From assembly GCA_016208685.1 (NCBI GenBank), contig JACQXM010000061.1:1-53823 (forward strand): 53,823 bases of DNA. The letters run 5' to 3'. Below are positions 17,478 through 24,912 of this stretch, piece by piece. The notes beneath the pieces were generated by a model. That model was not told where the DNA came from, made no database searches, and was given only the letters and a program-made list of their open reading frames with translations. A program made the translations under genes and the position numbers. Source of the stretch: Planctomycetota bacterium. Lineage in GTDB: Bacteria > Planctomycetota > Phycisphaerae > UBA1845. Each line of letters begins with the position of its first letter. The first letter of the stretch is position 1.

Positions 17478-18875
17478 TCAGCTCCACATCAGCGCCAGGT
17501 CGGTCATGGGATGTTCCAGCTCGGCCCGCGCGCGATCCAGCTCCTCCTCCAGCCGATCCAGAATGTCCTCATCCCGCCAGCCGAAACGCCGGTGAACGGC
17601 CTCCCGCAGGTCGGCATCCGAGCAGAGGTTCAGGGCGATCTGCCACCAGGAGCGCGCGACATTGAACCGCCCGGCCTTGATGTACGCGTCGCCGAGCGTC
17701 ATCGTCAGCGTGGCTTGCAGGCGCTGGGAACCCACGCCGAGGCGGCGGCCGGCAGCCACGCAGCGCGCGATATCCTGAGCCGCAGCGTCGGGGGCGGTTT
17801 TGTCGGACTCCGGCCAGACCAGGCGCGCGGGTCGGTGCAGGTGGTTGAGACCCCTTGCAAACAGCGCCGGCACATACCACTCGCTTCCCGGCTCCTCGAG
17901 CACTTGCGTCAGGACATCCACCGCCTGCACGCTGGCGGGGGCTTTGATCTCCAGTGCCGGGAAGAGCAGCATTTCGTCAACCCAGGCCAGGGCGAGTTGC
18001 AGCCTGGCCTCGCGGGAGGGGTGTTCGCGGACGAGTTCCTCAAAGAACGCGAGGGGTTGACGGTCCAGATGCGGCGGGAACTGCGGCGCCAGCACGCCGC
18101 GGGCATGTGCTTCCGTCAGAAAATCGCGGCGAAGCGAAAAGACCGTCATGCGATAGGCGTTGGCGAGAACGAGGTCATCGGGCCGCCGGCGGACGCCTTC
18201 GCGCATCAACGCCAACCCCGCCGCCTGCGTGTCGGCGGACGGGGGGGGCGATTGTCGATTTTCGATTCTCGATTGTCGATTGATCGGCCCAGCGCTCTCC
18301 GCGCTTTGTTGCTCCGTTTCTCCGTGCCTCCGTTCCTCCGTGCCTTCGTGCCTTCGTGCCCCCGTGCCTTCGCGTCTGTCGATCGCTCCCCCTTCGTCGC
18401 TTCGCCGGGCCGCGCGGGCTGAAGCCCGCGGCTCAGTGCCCGCTCCCTCACGGTCGCGGCTCTGTTCGTTCGTGCCTTCGCGTCTGGCGATCGCTCCCCT
18501 TTCGTCGCTTCGTCGCCCCGTCGCTTCGTCGCTGAACAGGGCCGCGCGGGCTAAAGCCCGCGGCTCGCTGAGGGCAAGAAGTCCCTCGCGGACCATGCGT
18601 GCCGCCTCGTCGAAACCGCCGGGCGGAGGTGACTCCTCGTCCGCCGAAGCGCTTTCGCTGCTAGCAGCCGGAGCGCGGAGGTAGCGGTCGAGCCGACGCA
18701 TGCGTTCCAGTTCCGCGAGTCCGGCGGCCTGGGCGGTGAGCGCCGCGGGCGCGGACGGAAGGTCGAACAAGCCGACACGGGAAAAGGCGAGGACGGCGGT
18801 GCCGACCAGGATGACGGCGCCGCCGGCAATCAGGAGCCGTACCGAGAGGCTGCGTTGTTGACCAGTAGAGTTCAT
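17478..18875 (-). CDS. Membrane-anchored TPR-like protein carrying an in-frame repeat array
   Basis: The protein has 465 residues from the ATG at 18875 (MNSTGQQRSLS). An N-terminal signal anchor (VRLLIAGGAVILVGTAVLAF) is followed by helical sequence. Residues ~100-212 are low complexity and charged (SRDREGAGTEPRASARAARR, ARRHEGTEERRHGET). They come entirely from the dispersed repeat array at 18240-18575, here without stop codons in this frame. After it, helical TPR-like sequence resumes (ALMREGVRRRPDDLVLANAY, ...ALFARGLNHL, LGDAYIKAGRFNVARSWWQIALNL). It may act as scaffold between the UnbV-like protein and the membrane partners encoded next to it. The array may have been added to a linker, or the gene may be decaying; no stop or frameshift is seen. 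Confidence 0.6.
   Translation of the reverse strand: MNSTGQQRSLSVRLLIAGGAVILVGTAVLAFSRVGLFDLPSAPAALTAQAAGLAELERMRRLDRYLRAPAASSESASADEESPPPGGFDEAARMVREGLLALSEPRALARAALFSDEATGRRSDERGAIARREGTNEQSRDREGAGTEPRASARAARRSDEGGAIDRREGTGARRHEGTEERRHGETEQQSAESAGPINRQSRIENRQSPPPSADTQAAGLALMREGVRRRPDDLVLANAYRMTVFSLRRDFLTEAHARGVLAPQFPPHLDRQPLAFFEELVREHPSREARLQLALAWVDEMLLFPALEIKAPASVQAVDVLTQVLEEPGSEWYVPALFARGLNHLHRPARLVWPESDKTAPDAAAQDIARCVAAGRRLGVGSQRLQATLTMTLGDAYIKAGRFNVARSWWQIALNLCSDADLREAVHRRFGWRDEDILDRLEEELDRARAELEHPMTDLALMWS
18240..18575. repeat. Composite repeat array inside the TPR gene
   Basis: Module order on the plus strand: CGATTGTCGATT tracts (18249-18288), 8-bp-period CCTCCGTGCCTTCGTGCC tracts, palindromic GGGCCGCGCGGGCTGAAGCC (18407-18435), the 28-bp repeat (18437-18464), TTCGTCGC tracts, and a second palindromic unit (18539-18566). 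The same kinds of modules occur in noncoding arrays. The array contributes no stop in the gene's frame. Confidence 0.8.
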
Positions 18876-18936
18876 ATCCGATGCCGCCCCGGCCGCGGAG
18901 CCGTGCCCGCCTGGGGACCGTGATATCGCTGGCGTT

Positions 18937-21375
18937 TTATCGGGCCGCCAGGTCGTCATCCGCCTCTCGGGCGAGAATGTGTCGGCCCATCATCGTTCGC
19001 GCGTCGTCGCCGGTAAATTCCTGCCTCCGGCCGCTGGGCCAGTCAATGGTGATGCGCTCGACCGCGGCAGGGTCCGGGACGCCGAAGTGCACAGCGTGTT
19101 CAGACTGGGACGCGAACCCCATGCCGCCCTGCACTTCTCGAACCTGTCGGCCGCCGCCCGCGCTCCAGAGCGTAACCCGGGCGCCGACCGCGTCACGTGT
19201 CGAGGCGAGCGCCCGGCCGGCGACGCGGTTGGGCAGATCGGGCCGGCCGACGAGTTTGAGCCAGAGGAATGAGGCGGTATTGCCGCGCCGTGACGCGGTG
19301 ACGATTGTCGATTGACGATTGACCGATCCGCTCCCCTCGTCGCCGCGTCGCTCCGTCGCTTCGTCGCTTCGCCGGGCCGCGCGGGCTAAAGCCCGCTGCT
19401 CACTGCCCGCTCCGTGACCGTCGCGGCTCCGTGTGTCGGTGCCTTCGTGCCTTCGTGCCTCCGTGCCTTCCACTGATCCCGGCACGGCCGCACCCGTCCG
19501 GTTCAGGTAGTAACACGACGGCGCGCCCTGGTTGGCGATGTACATGTCGACCCAACCGTCGTGGTTGAAGTCCGCGAGGGCGATACCGCGGCCGTTGTAG
19601 GTGTCGGCGATACCGGCGGCCTCGGCCATCTCGACGAACCGCGGCGATGCGCTGGTCGATTGTCGATGGGCGATTGACGATTGATGATTCACCGATCCAA
19701 TCCCTTCGTCGCTCCGTCGGGCCGCGCGGGCTGAAGCCCGCGGCTCAGTGCCCGCTCCCTCACGGTCGCGGCTCTGTTCCTCCGTGGCTTTGTCGTTATT
19801 GCCCGCTCCCTTACGGTCGCGGCTCTGCATGTCGGTGTCGTCGTTGCCTCCCCCCTTCGTGCCTTCGTGCCTGCGTGCCTCCGTGCCTCCGCCGCTATTG
19901 CCCGCTCCCTTACGGTCGCGGCTCTGTATGTCGGTGCCGTCGCGCCGTTCCTCGTCCCTCGTCGCTTCGTCGCTTCGTCGCTTCGTCGCTTGCACCTGCT
20001 GCATGAACAACCGGCCGCGCTCGTGGCCCGAAAGGTCGCGGTCGCCCATCACCGGCCAGTCGCGGGCATCGGCGGTCTGGTTCTTGGTCTGCGTCACCAT
20101 CTCCTGAATCGCGAACCAGTAGTTCCGCTCCGCGCTGCCGGTTACGAACCCGTTTACGGTGTAGATATCGAGCAGGCCGTCGTTGTTGAAGTCCGCGAAC
20201 TTGCCGCCCCAGCCCCATCCGCCGTCGTTGGTGCCGGAATCCTCAGCGATGTTCTTGAACCCGCGACCGCCGGGACAAAGCGGATCGACGCAATTGAGCC
20301 AGAGCATGTTGCCTTCGTCGGTCTTGTAGCGGCGCTCCAGGATGTTAGTGACGTAGATGTCCAGGTAGCCGTCGTTGTTGACGTCCCCCATGTCCACGTT
20401 CATCCCCTTCCACCAGTCGTTGCCCACGCCCGGGTGGCCGCGCGGATCGACCACCAGGCGGAAGCGCGGCGGAGCCTCGGTGGCGCCGGTGTTGAGGTAC
20501 AGCTCATCGGGTCCGAAGTCGTTGGCGACGTACAGGTCCGGCCAGCCGTCGTTGTTCAGATCGCCGGAGCCCACAGCCAGCGTCCAACCCGTAAAGGTAA
20601 GCCCCAGTGATTCGGTGATGTCCTCGAAGCGGACGCTGCCGCCCTCGCTGACGTTGCGGTAGAACACGTTCCGCCCGCCGTTGTCGGCATGGGTGAAGGT
20701 CTCGTGCATCACCCGCGTGGTGACCGGGTTCCACAGGTCATTCCGCACCAGCGTGCCGGACTTCGGATCGACGACGCGTTCGGCGAAGTAATTGCCCACG
20801 AACAGATCCAGCCGCCCGTCGCGGTCGTAGTCCAGGAACGTCGCTCCGTTGGCGTAACCCCAGTGGTCCACGCCGGCATCGGGGGCGATGTTCTCGAACG
20901 TGCCGTCACCGTTGTCGCGGAAGAGGCTGTTGGGTTCCGCCCATTTGCCGACGAACAGGTCCAGATCGCCGTCGTTGTCCACGTCGCCCCACACGGCGTG
21001 CATGGATGCGCCCTCGGCGTTCCCACAGCCAACGCCGGCGCGGGAAGTGACATCCTCGAACGTGCCGTCGCCACGATTGTGGAAGAGGCGGTTGGAGTCG
21101 CCCCGCCCGGAGTTGGTGACGTAGAGATCGGCGTATCCATCGCCGTCGTAGTCCGCCGCTGCCGCCGCCGCGCCGACCGACGAAAGCCAGGGCATGATGT
21201 TCTCGAACACCTCCGCCAGCCGGACCATGCTGTGGCGGTTCTGGGAGCCGGCGCGCTCGGCCATTTCCTCGAAGCGCACCTCGGGGGCGGCCGGTTGCTC
21301 CTCGCGCGGCGCGAGCCAGGCGTACCCGCCCGCAAGCAGGGCGATCATGGCGACAACTCGCGCGAGGTGGACCAT
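18937..21375 (-). CDS. CRTAC1/UnbV-like FG-GAP repeat protein with ASPIC domain, interrupted by two repeat arrays
   Basis: The protein has 812 residues from the ATG at 21375; a GTG at 21387 is possible. A signal anchor (VVAMIALLAGGYAWL) precedes several FG-GAP/VCBS repeats with calcium loops (DYDGDGYADLYV, DVDNDGDLDLFVG, DYDRDGRLDLFVG, DLNNDGWPDLYVAND, DVNNDGYLDIYVTN, DFNNDGLLDIYTVNG, later DFNHDGWVDMYIANQG), a beta-propeller typical of surface proteins. The C-terminus is an ASPIC/UnbV domain (WLKLVGRPDLPNRVAG, VGARVTLWSAG, REVQGGMGFASQSE, RITIDWPSGRRQ). Residues ~460-578 and ~626-694 are charged low-complexity segments made by dispersed repeat arrays, between domains that are normally almost contiguous. 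First gene of the operon; it overlaps none of its neighbours. Confidence 0.78.
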   Translation of the reverse strand: MVHLARVVAMIALLAGGYAWLAPREEQPAAPEVRFEEMAERAGSQNRHSMVRLAEVFENIMPWLSSVGAAAAAADYDGDGYADLYVTNSGRGDSNRLFHNRGDGTFEDVTSRAGVGCGNAEGASMHAVWGDVDNDGDLDLFVGKWAEPNSLFRDNGDGTFENIAPDAGVDHWGYANGATFLDYDRDGRLDLFVGNYFAERVVDPKSGTLVRNDLWNPVTTRVMHETFTHADNGGRNVFYRNVSEGGSVRFEDITESLGLTFTGWTLAVGSGDLNNDGWPDLYVANDFGPDELYLNTGATEAPPRFRLVVDPRGHPGVGNDWWKGMNVDMGDVNNDGYLDIYVTNILERRYKTDEGNMLWLNCVDPLCPGGRGFKNIAEDSGTNDGGWGWGGKFADFNNDGLLDIYTVNGFVTGSAERNYWFAIQEMVTQTKNQTADARDWPVMGDRDLSGHERGRLFMQQVQATKRRSDEATRDEERRDGTDIQSRDRKGAGNSGGGTEARRHEGTKGGGNDDTDMQSRDRKGAGNNDKATEEQSRDREGAGTEPRASARAARRSDEGIGSVNHQSSIAHRQSTSASPRFVEMAEAAGIADTYNGRGIALADFNHDGWVDMYIANQGAPSCYYLNRTGAAVPGSVEGTEARRHEGTDTRSRDGHGAGSEQRALARAARRSDEATERRGDEGSGSVNRQSTIVTASRRGNTASFLWLKLVGRPDLPNRVAGRALASTRDAVGARVTLWSAGGGRQVREVQGGMGFASQSEHAVHFGVPDPAAVERITIDWPSGRRQEFTGDDARTMMGRHILAREADDDLAAR
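19293..19497. repeat. Composite repeat array 2 inside the UnbV-like gene
   Basis: Module order on the plus strand: ATTGTCGATTGACGATTGAC (19306-19325), TTCGTCGC-type 8-bp tract, palindromic GGGCCGCGCGGGCTAAAGCC unit (19374-19402), a variant 28-bp repeat (19404-19431), then TTCGTGCC-type 8-bp tract to ~19470. The array separates the last FG-GAP repeat from the ASPIC domain. Confidence 0.8.
19640..19995. repeat. Composite repeat array 1 inside the UnbV-like gene
   Basis: Begins with GTCGATTGTCGATGGGCGAT and GACGATTGATGATT tracts (19653-19690), then a palindromic unit (19719-19747), three 28-bp repeats (19749-19776, 19800-19827, 19899-19926) with TTCGTGCC 8-bp tracts between them, and ends in a TTCGTCGC tract (~19950-19990). 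It is in frame with the gene throughout. Confidence 0.8.
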
Positions 21376-21441
21376 GTGCGGCGTCACGCTCCGGGAAGCG
21401 ACGGGCGCAGCGGCGGCGCTTGCCGCGTGCCAACGCGTACC

Positions 21442-21470
21442 ATCGTACTAAGCGTAGGTTCCGGTTCCAA
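21442..21470 (-). promoter_or_regulatory. Putative promoter of the UnbV-TPR-UnbU-EpsI operon
   Basis: Minus strand: TTGGAA (21470-21465), 17 bases, TACGAT (21447-21442). The expected start near 21435 gives a leader of about 60 bases before the ATG at 21375. Confidence 0.4.
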
Positions 21471-22276
21471 CACACGCGGCAGGTGCTCCGGCCGGCCCGG
21501 CCCGCGACACCTCCGGCGACCTTGCGGCGTTCCCGGAGGGCTGTAGCCGCGGGTAGGGCGGCGCCCGCCGAAAGGCGGCGGGTGGAGTGGCCAAGCGCGC
21601 AAACCGGGGGGCACGGCCAAGCGAGCCCGCCAGTGGCGGACAAGCACTTCCAGCTCTTCAGCGCTGTGGGACCGGCTTTCCAGCCGGACTCTTACGTCCG
21701 CCAGCGGCGGACAAGTACTTTCAGCTCTTCAGCGCTGTGGGACCGGCTTTCCAGCCGGTCTATTGCGTCCGCCGGTGGCGGACAAGCGTCGCCCGGGTAC
21801 GCCTCGGTTCTCCGGGTGACGTTGTGGCGGTCCCGGAAGGACCGAGGGCTGTAGCCGCGGGTGGAGCGCCGCCCGCCGAAAGGCGGGCGACGCGGAACCC
21901 GTGGAAACCGGCGTTCGCGTGCGCCGACCGCCCCGAACGGGGCGGAGGAGTCTCACTCCGTCGTGGTTCCGCCGCCCCTCCGGGGCGGAAAGCACACCAC
22001 GGGTTGCGTTCGGCTGCGCCGAACTCCACCCGTGGCTACAGCCCGGTGCCCCGTCGGGGCACACCGACGCTCCGGCGGGACGACGAGCGTCAACTTCCGC
22101 GTACGACTCTGCGTGCGGCTGGAGTGCCAGCCAACACACTGGACGGCGGGGCGACGAGCTTCAGCACACCACGGGTTACGTTCGGCTGCGCCGAACTCCA
22201 CCCGTGGCTACATCCCGGTGCCCCGTTGGGGCACACCGCCGCTCCGGCGGAAGGGTCACACGCCCCGGCCGGCCGG
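21471..22276. repeat. Intergenic region with a 71-bp tandem repeat and an 88-bp direct repeat
   Basis: No gene. A 71-bp unit (containing GTGGGACCGGCTTTCCAGCC and CGGCGGACAAG) is repeated 2.2 times at 21626-21784. An 88-bp unit beginning AGCACACCACGGGTT occurs at 21991-22078 and 22163-22250 with about four mismatches. Gly/Pro-coding GCCGCCCGCCGAAAGGCGGG palindromes lie at ~21563 and ~21869. Long open frames here encode only repeated spurious peptides. Confidence 0.75.
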
Positions 22277-24796
22277 TCAGGGGCACGATCCCGGCGCACT
22301 AAAGGGATAGGCCTCCCCCTGGAACGCCTTCAGGATCAGAAACACGTCGGAGAAGTTCACTACCTCGTTGGGCACCTGGTCGTGGACGTCCACGCGGGTG
22401 AAGTGCGGACTCGCGGGGTCGCCCTGGAAGTACTTGAGCGCCGCCACGAAGTCGTTGGTGTTCACCACACCGTTAGGAGGCGACCACGCGCCGCCGGAGA
22501 AATCACCCACGGTATCGCCCCAGAACTTCGGCGCCGGGCGGACCGTCGTCGCAACCGGCAGCGTTCCCCCCTGGCAGATGTCATCCACCGCAGTCATGAT
22601 CCCGTATGACGAATCCGGCACGATTTCGCAATCGGCCACGTGTACCACCGGTTCGGTCCAGTTCCGCAGCGGCGGAGTCGGAATCAGCGGCAGCACGCGG
22701 GCAATGCCTTGCGCGTCCGGCACGCCCACCCAACCGATCGGCGTTCCATTGTAGAACACCTTGTAGAGGAACGACCCCGGCCAGGGTATGAAGCTGATGT
22801 ACCGGTCCTTTGTCTGATCGTACGGCGCGGGTGCAGCCGGCGGAGCGAACAGATCACCGATTCCGCAGCCGCCCGCGGGACACACCGTGCATAGCCCCGC
22901 GAAGACCCAATCGGGCGCCAGACAGGTTTCCGGAGGCGCGATGATGCAGACGTTGTTGCAGCGGTCACAGCACGCCCCTACGGTCGCGGGGTTCGGGCTT
23001 TCGCATTCATCGAGCACCAGGTTGGTGTTGCAGTCACCGCCCGCCGCGAGCTCGCATGCGTCGAGGATCTGGTTGCCGTTGCAGTCCGCGCCTCCGCCTG
23101 CCACGTCGCACGAATCCGGCACGAAGTTCCCATTGCAATCCGAGGCGTGTCCCGCGGCGATGTCGCAAGAGTCGGGGATCTGGTTGCCGTTGCAATCGGG
23201 CACCGACGCGCCCGCGATCTCCACGGCATCGTTGACGCTGTTGCCGTTGCAGTCCTGGGCATGGGCGGCGAAGGCGTTGATGATCCCGTAGCCCAGCACG
23301 TATTCCGGATCGTAGGTGCTGTTGGCGACGTAATAGTCCGCGGTGAGCATGAGGTACGTGCGCATCTGTTCGACGGTCCAGGTGGGATGCGCCTGGATTA
23401 GGCACGCCACGGCCCCGGCGGCGAGCGGCGTGGAAAGCGAAGTGCCCCCCACCCCGGTGTAGGTCGTATCGTCGGAAGAGGAGACCGTCCGGGTATTGCT
23501 TCCCCGTGCGAGAATCTCGGGCTTAACCCGGCCGTCCGCCGTCGGGCCGTCAGAGCTGAAACCGCGGATGATGCCCAGGTTGTCCACCGCCCCACAGGCG
23601 AGCACCTGAAGCGCGTCGGCGGGGGCGATCAGGTTGGACGTGGCCGGGTTGTTGTCGTGCCCCTGGTTGCCGGCGGCGTTCAGGCAGTACAGGCCGTTTG
23701 CCGTCGCCACGTTCACCGCCACGGTGGTCACCGCGGTCAGGCCGTCGAGGTCGGCCTGCGTGTACCAGTCGATGTACCCCAACGAGGCCGTGGCCATATC
23801 GCCGCCGTTAAGCTCGATGAACTCCAGACCGGCAACGTAGTTGTCCTCCTCGGCCGGGTACTCGCCGCCAACGTCTTCCGTCTTGGCGAGGATGAACGAA
23901 GCGTCGTACGCGCCCCCCACCAGTTCGTTTGCCTTATAGGCGCCGAGCGTGCCGAGGATCCAGGTGCCGTGGTTATGCTGGCCGGGAGCGTCGGCAGGGT
24001 TGAAGCTGGTGTCGGGATCGTTGCTGACGAAGTCGTACTCCGCGACGACTTGCAACGGGTGGCCGGCGTCGTTGAAGGCGTTGTGCGTCCGTTGAAAACC
24101 GGTATCGAGAATGCCCACGATAACGCCCATGCCCGTATACCCCGCGGCGTGGAGCGCCAGGAGGTTGATCTGCGTAAGCTGCTCCTCTGCCTCGCCGTAG
24201 AAGCCCAGGGCGGCGCGGGCGCCGGCCGGCGGATCATCCGCGATGACCGGTTCCGGCTTGCGGCCCTGGCGGACCGGCTGGATCTGTCGGACGAAGGGTA
24301 ACCGGTCGATGCGTTGCAGTTGTTCGCGCGTCGCGAGGACGCTCACCGCGTTCACCCAACGACTGACCACATGCACTTGTGCCCCGGTAGCGGCTACCTC
24401 GTCCACGTAGCGCTGTGGCACGGGCAGGTCGTGTTCATCGAACAGTCCGGGAAGCGTGCGGCGAAACTGGCGGCGCTGAACCACACGTGGGTTAGCGTGC
24501 GCTGCGAGGTCGTCGAGCGCCGCCTGTCGCGCGGCCGGCGTGGACTGACCCTTGTCGTTGAACAGTACCCACGCCTTCACGGGCAAGCCGCCGCGCTCCG
24601 CTGCGCGCCGCAGGAGCGCGGGGTGTAGGTGCGTCGCGCCCCCGTCGTCATCTACCGCGCTCAGGACCGGCGCCGGCGCCGCGTCCACGGGCGCGAGCGG
24701 CGTCGCGAGGAGCACACCGCACGCGAGAACCGAGGCGAGAGGGCCAGGGAATGCGCAAGTGGTTGACAGCAAACAAGTTCCAGTTGGTCCGTGCAT
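22277..24796 (-). CDS. Secreted subtilisin-like (S8) serine protease with DCNxN repeats
   Basis: The protein has 839 residues from the ATG at 24796 (AGGAG eight to nine bases upstream); upstream frame extension runs into the insertion sequence and is not used. A signal peptide (LASVLACGVLLATPLAPVDA) and a propeptide-like region come first. The S8 catalytic triad is visible: Asp in VIVGILDTGFQRTHN, His in GQHNHGTWILGTLGA, Ser in GVGGTSLSTPLAAGAVA, with the oxyanion Asn in YCLNAAGNQGHDNNP. After the protease come six DCNGNxxxDxC(D/E) modules (about residues 535-620), a cysteine-rich segment (ACCDRCNNVC), a beta-sandwich part and a dockerin-like end (NGVVNTNDFVAALKYFQGD, VVNFSDVFLILKAFQGE). It probably degrades external protein or processes surface proteins. 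Confidence 0.88.
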   Translation of the reverse strand: MHGPTGTCLLSTTCAFPGPLASVLACGVLLATPLAPVDAAPAPVLSAVDDDGGATHLHPALLRRAAERGGLPVKAWVLFNDKGQSTPAARQAALDDLAAHANPRVVQRRQFRRTLPGLFDEHDLPVPQRYVDEVAATGAQVHVVSRWVNAVSVLATREQLQRIDRLPFVRQIQPVRQGRKPEPVIADDPPAGARAALGFYGEAEEQLTQINLLALHAAGYTGMGVIVGILDTGFQRTHNAFNDAGHPLQVVAEYDFVSNDPDTSFNPADAPGQHNHGTWILGTLGAYKANELVGGAYDASFILAKTEDVGGEYPAEEDNYVAGLEFIELNGGDMATASLGYIDWYTQADLDGLTAVTTVAVNVATANGLYCLNAAGNQGHDNNPATSNLIAPADALQVLACGAVDNLGIIRGFSSDGPTADGRVKPEILARGSNTRTVSSSDDTTYTGVGGTSLSTPLAAGAVACLIQAHPTWTVEQMRTYLMLTADYYVANSTYDPEYVLGYGIINAFAAHAQDCNGNSVNDAVEIAGASVPDCNGNQIPDSCDIAAGHASDCNGNFVPDSCDVAGGGADCNGNQILDACELAAGGDCNTNLVLDECESPNPATVGACCDRCNNVCIIAPPETCLAPDWVFAGLCTVCPAGGCGIGDLFAPPAAPAPYDQTKDRYISFIPWPGSFLYKVFYNGTPIGWVGVPDAQGIARVLPLIPTPPLRNWTEPVVHVADCEIVPDSSYGIMTAVDDICQGGTLPVATTVRPAPKFWGDTVGDFSGGAWSPPNGVVNTNDFVAALKYFQGDPASPHFTRVDVHDQVPNEVVNFSDVFLILKAFQGEAYPFSAPGSCP

Positions 24797-24856
24797 GTAT
24801 CTGCTCCTAGGAGGCTTGAAAGCACCCAGCATCCCCACCGTCCTCGTAGACCCAAC

Positions 24857-24885
24857 AGTGTACGCGATCGCGGCGCCGGACTCAA
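24857..24885 (-). promoter_or_regulatory. Putative promoter of the S8 protease with palindrome over the -35
   Basis: Minus strand: TTGAGT (24885-24880), 17 bases, TACACT (24862-24857), 60 bases before the ATG. The perfect palindrome-like CCGGACTCAAGTCCGG (24876-24891) covers the -35 and could be an operator. The insertion sequence ends 28 bases upstream, so the core promoter is intact. Confidence 0.45.
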
Positions 24886-24912
24886 GTCCGGAAACTCCGC
24901 TCATCCTGCAGG

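Noticed and set aside
18146..19995. Plus-strand frames rich in CPLPHGRGSV or SRLCSFVPS
   Set aside because: They are translations of the repeat arrays in other frames; the same peptides appear wherever the repeats occur.
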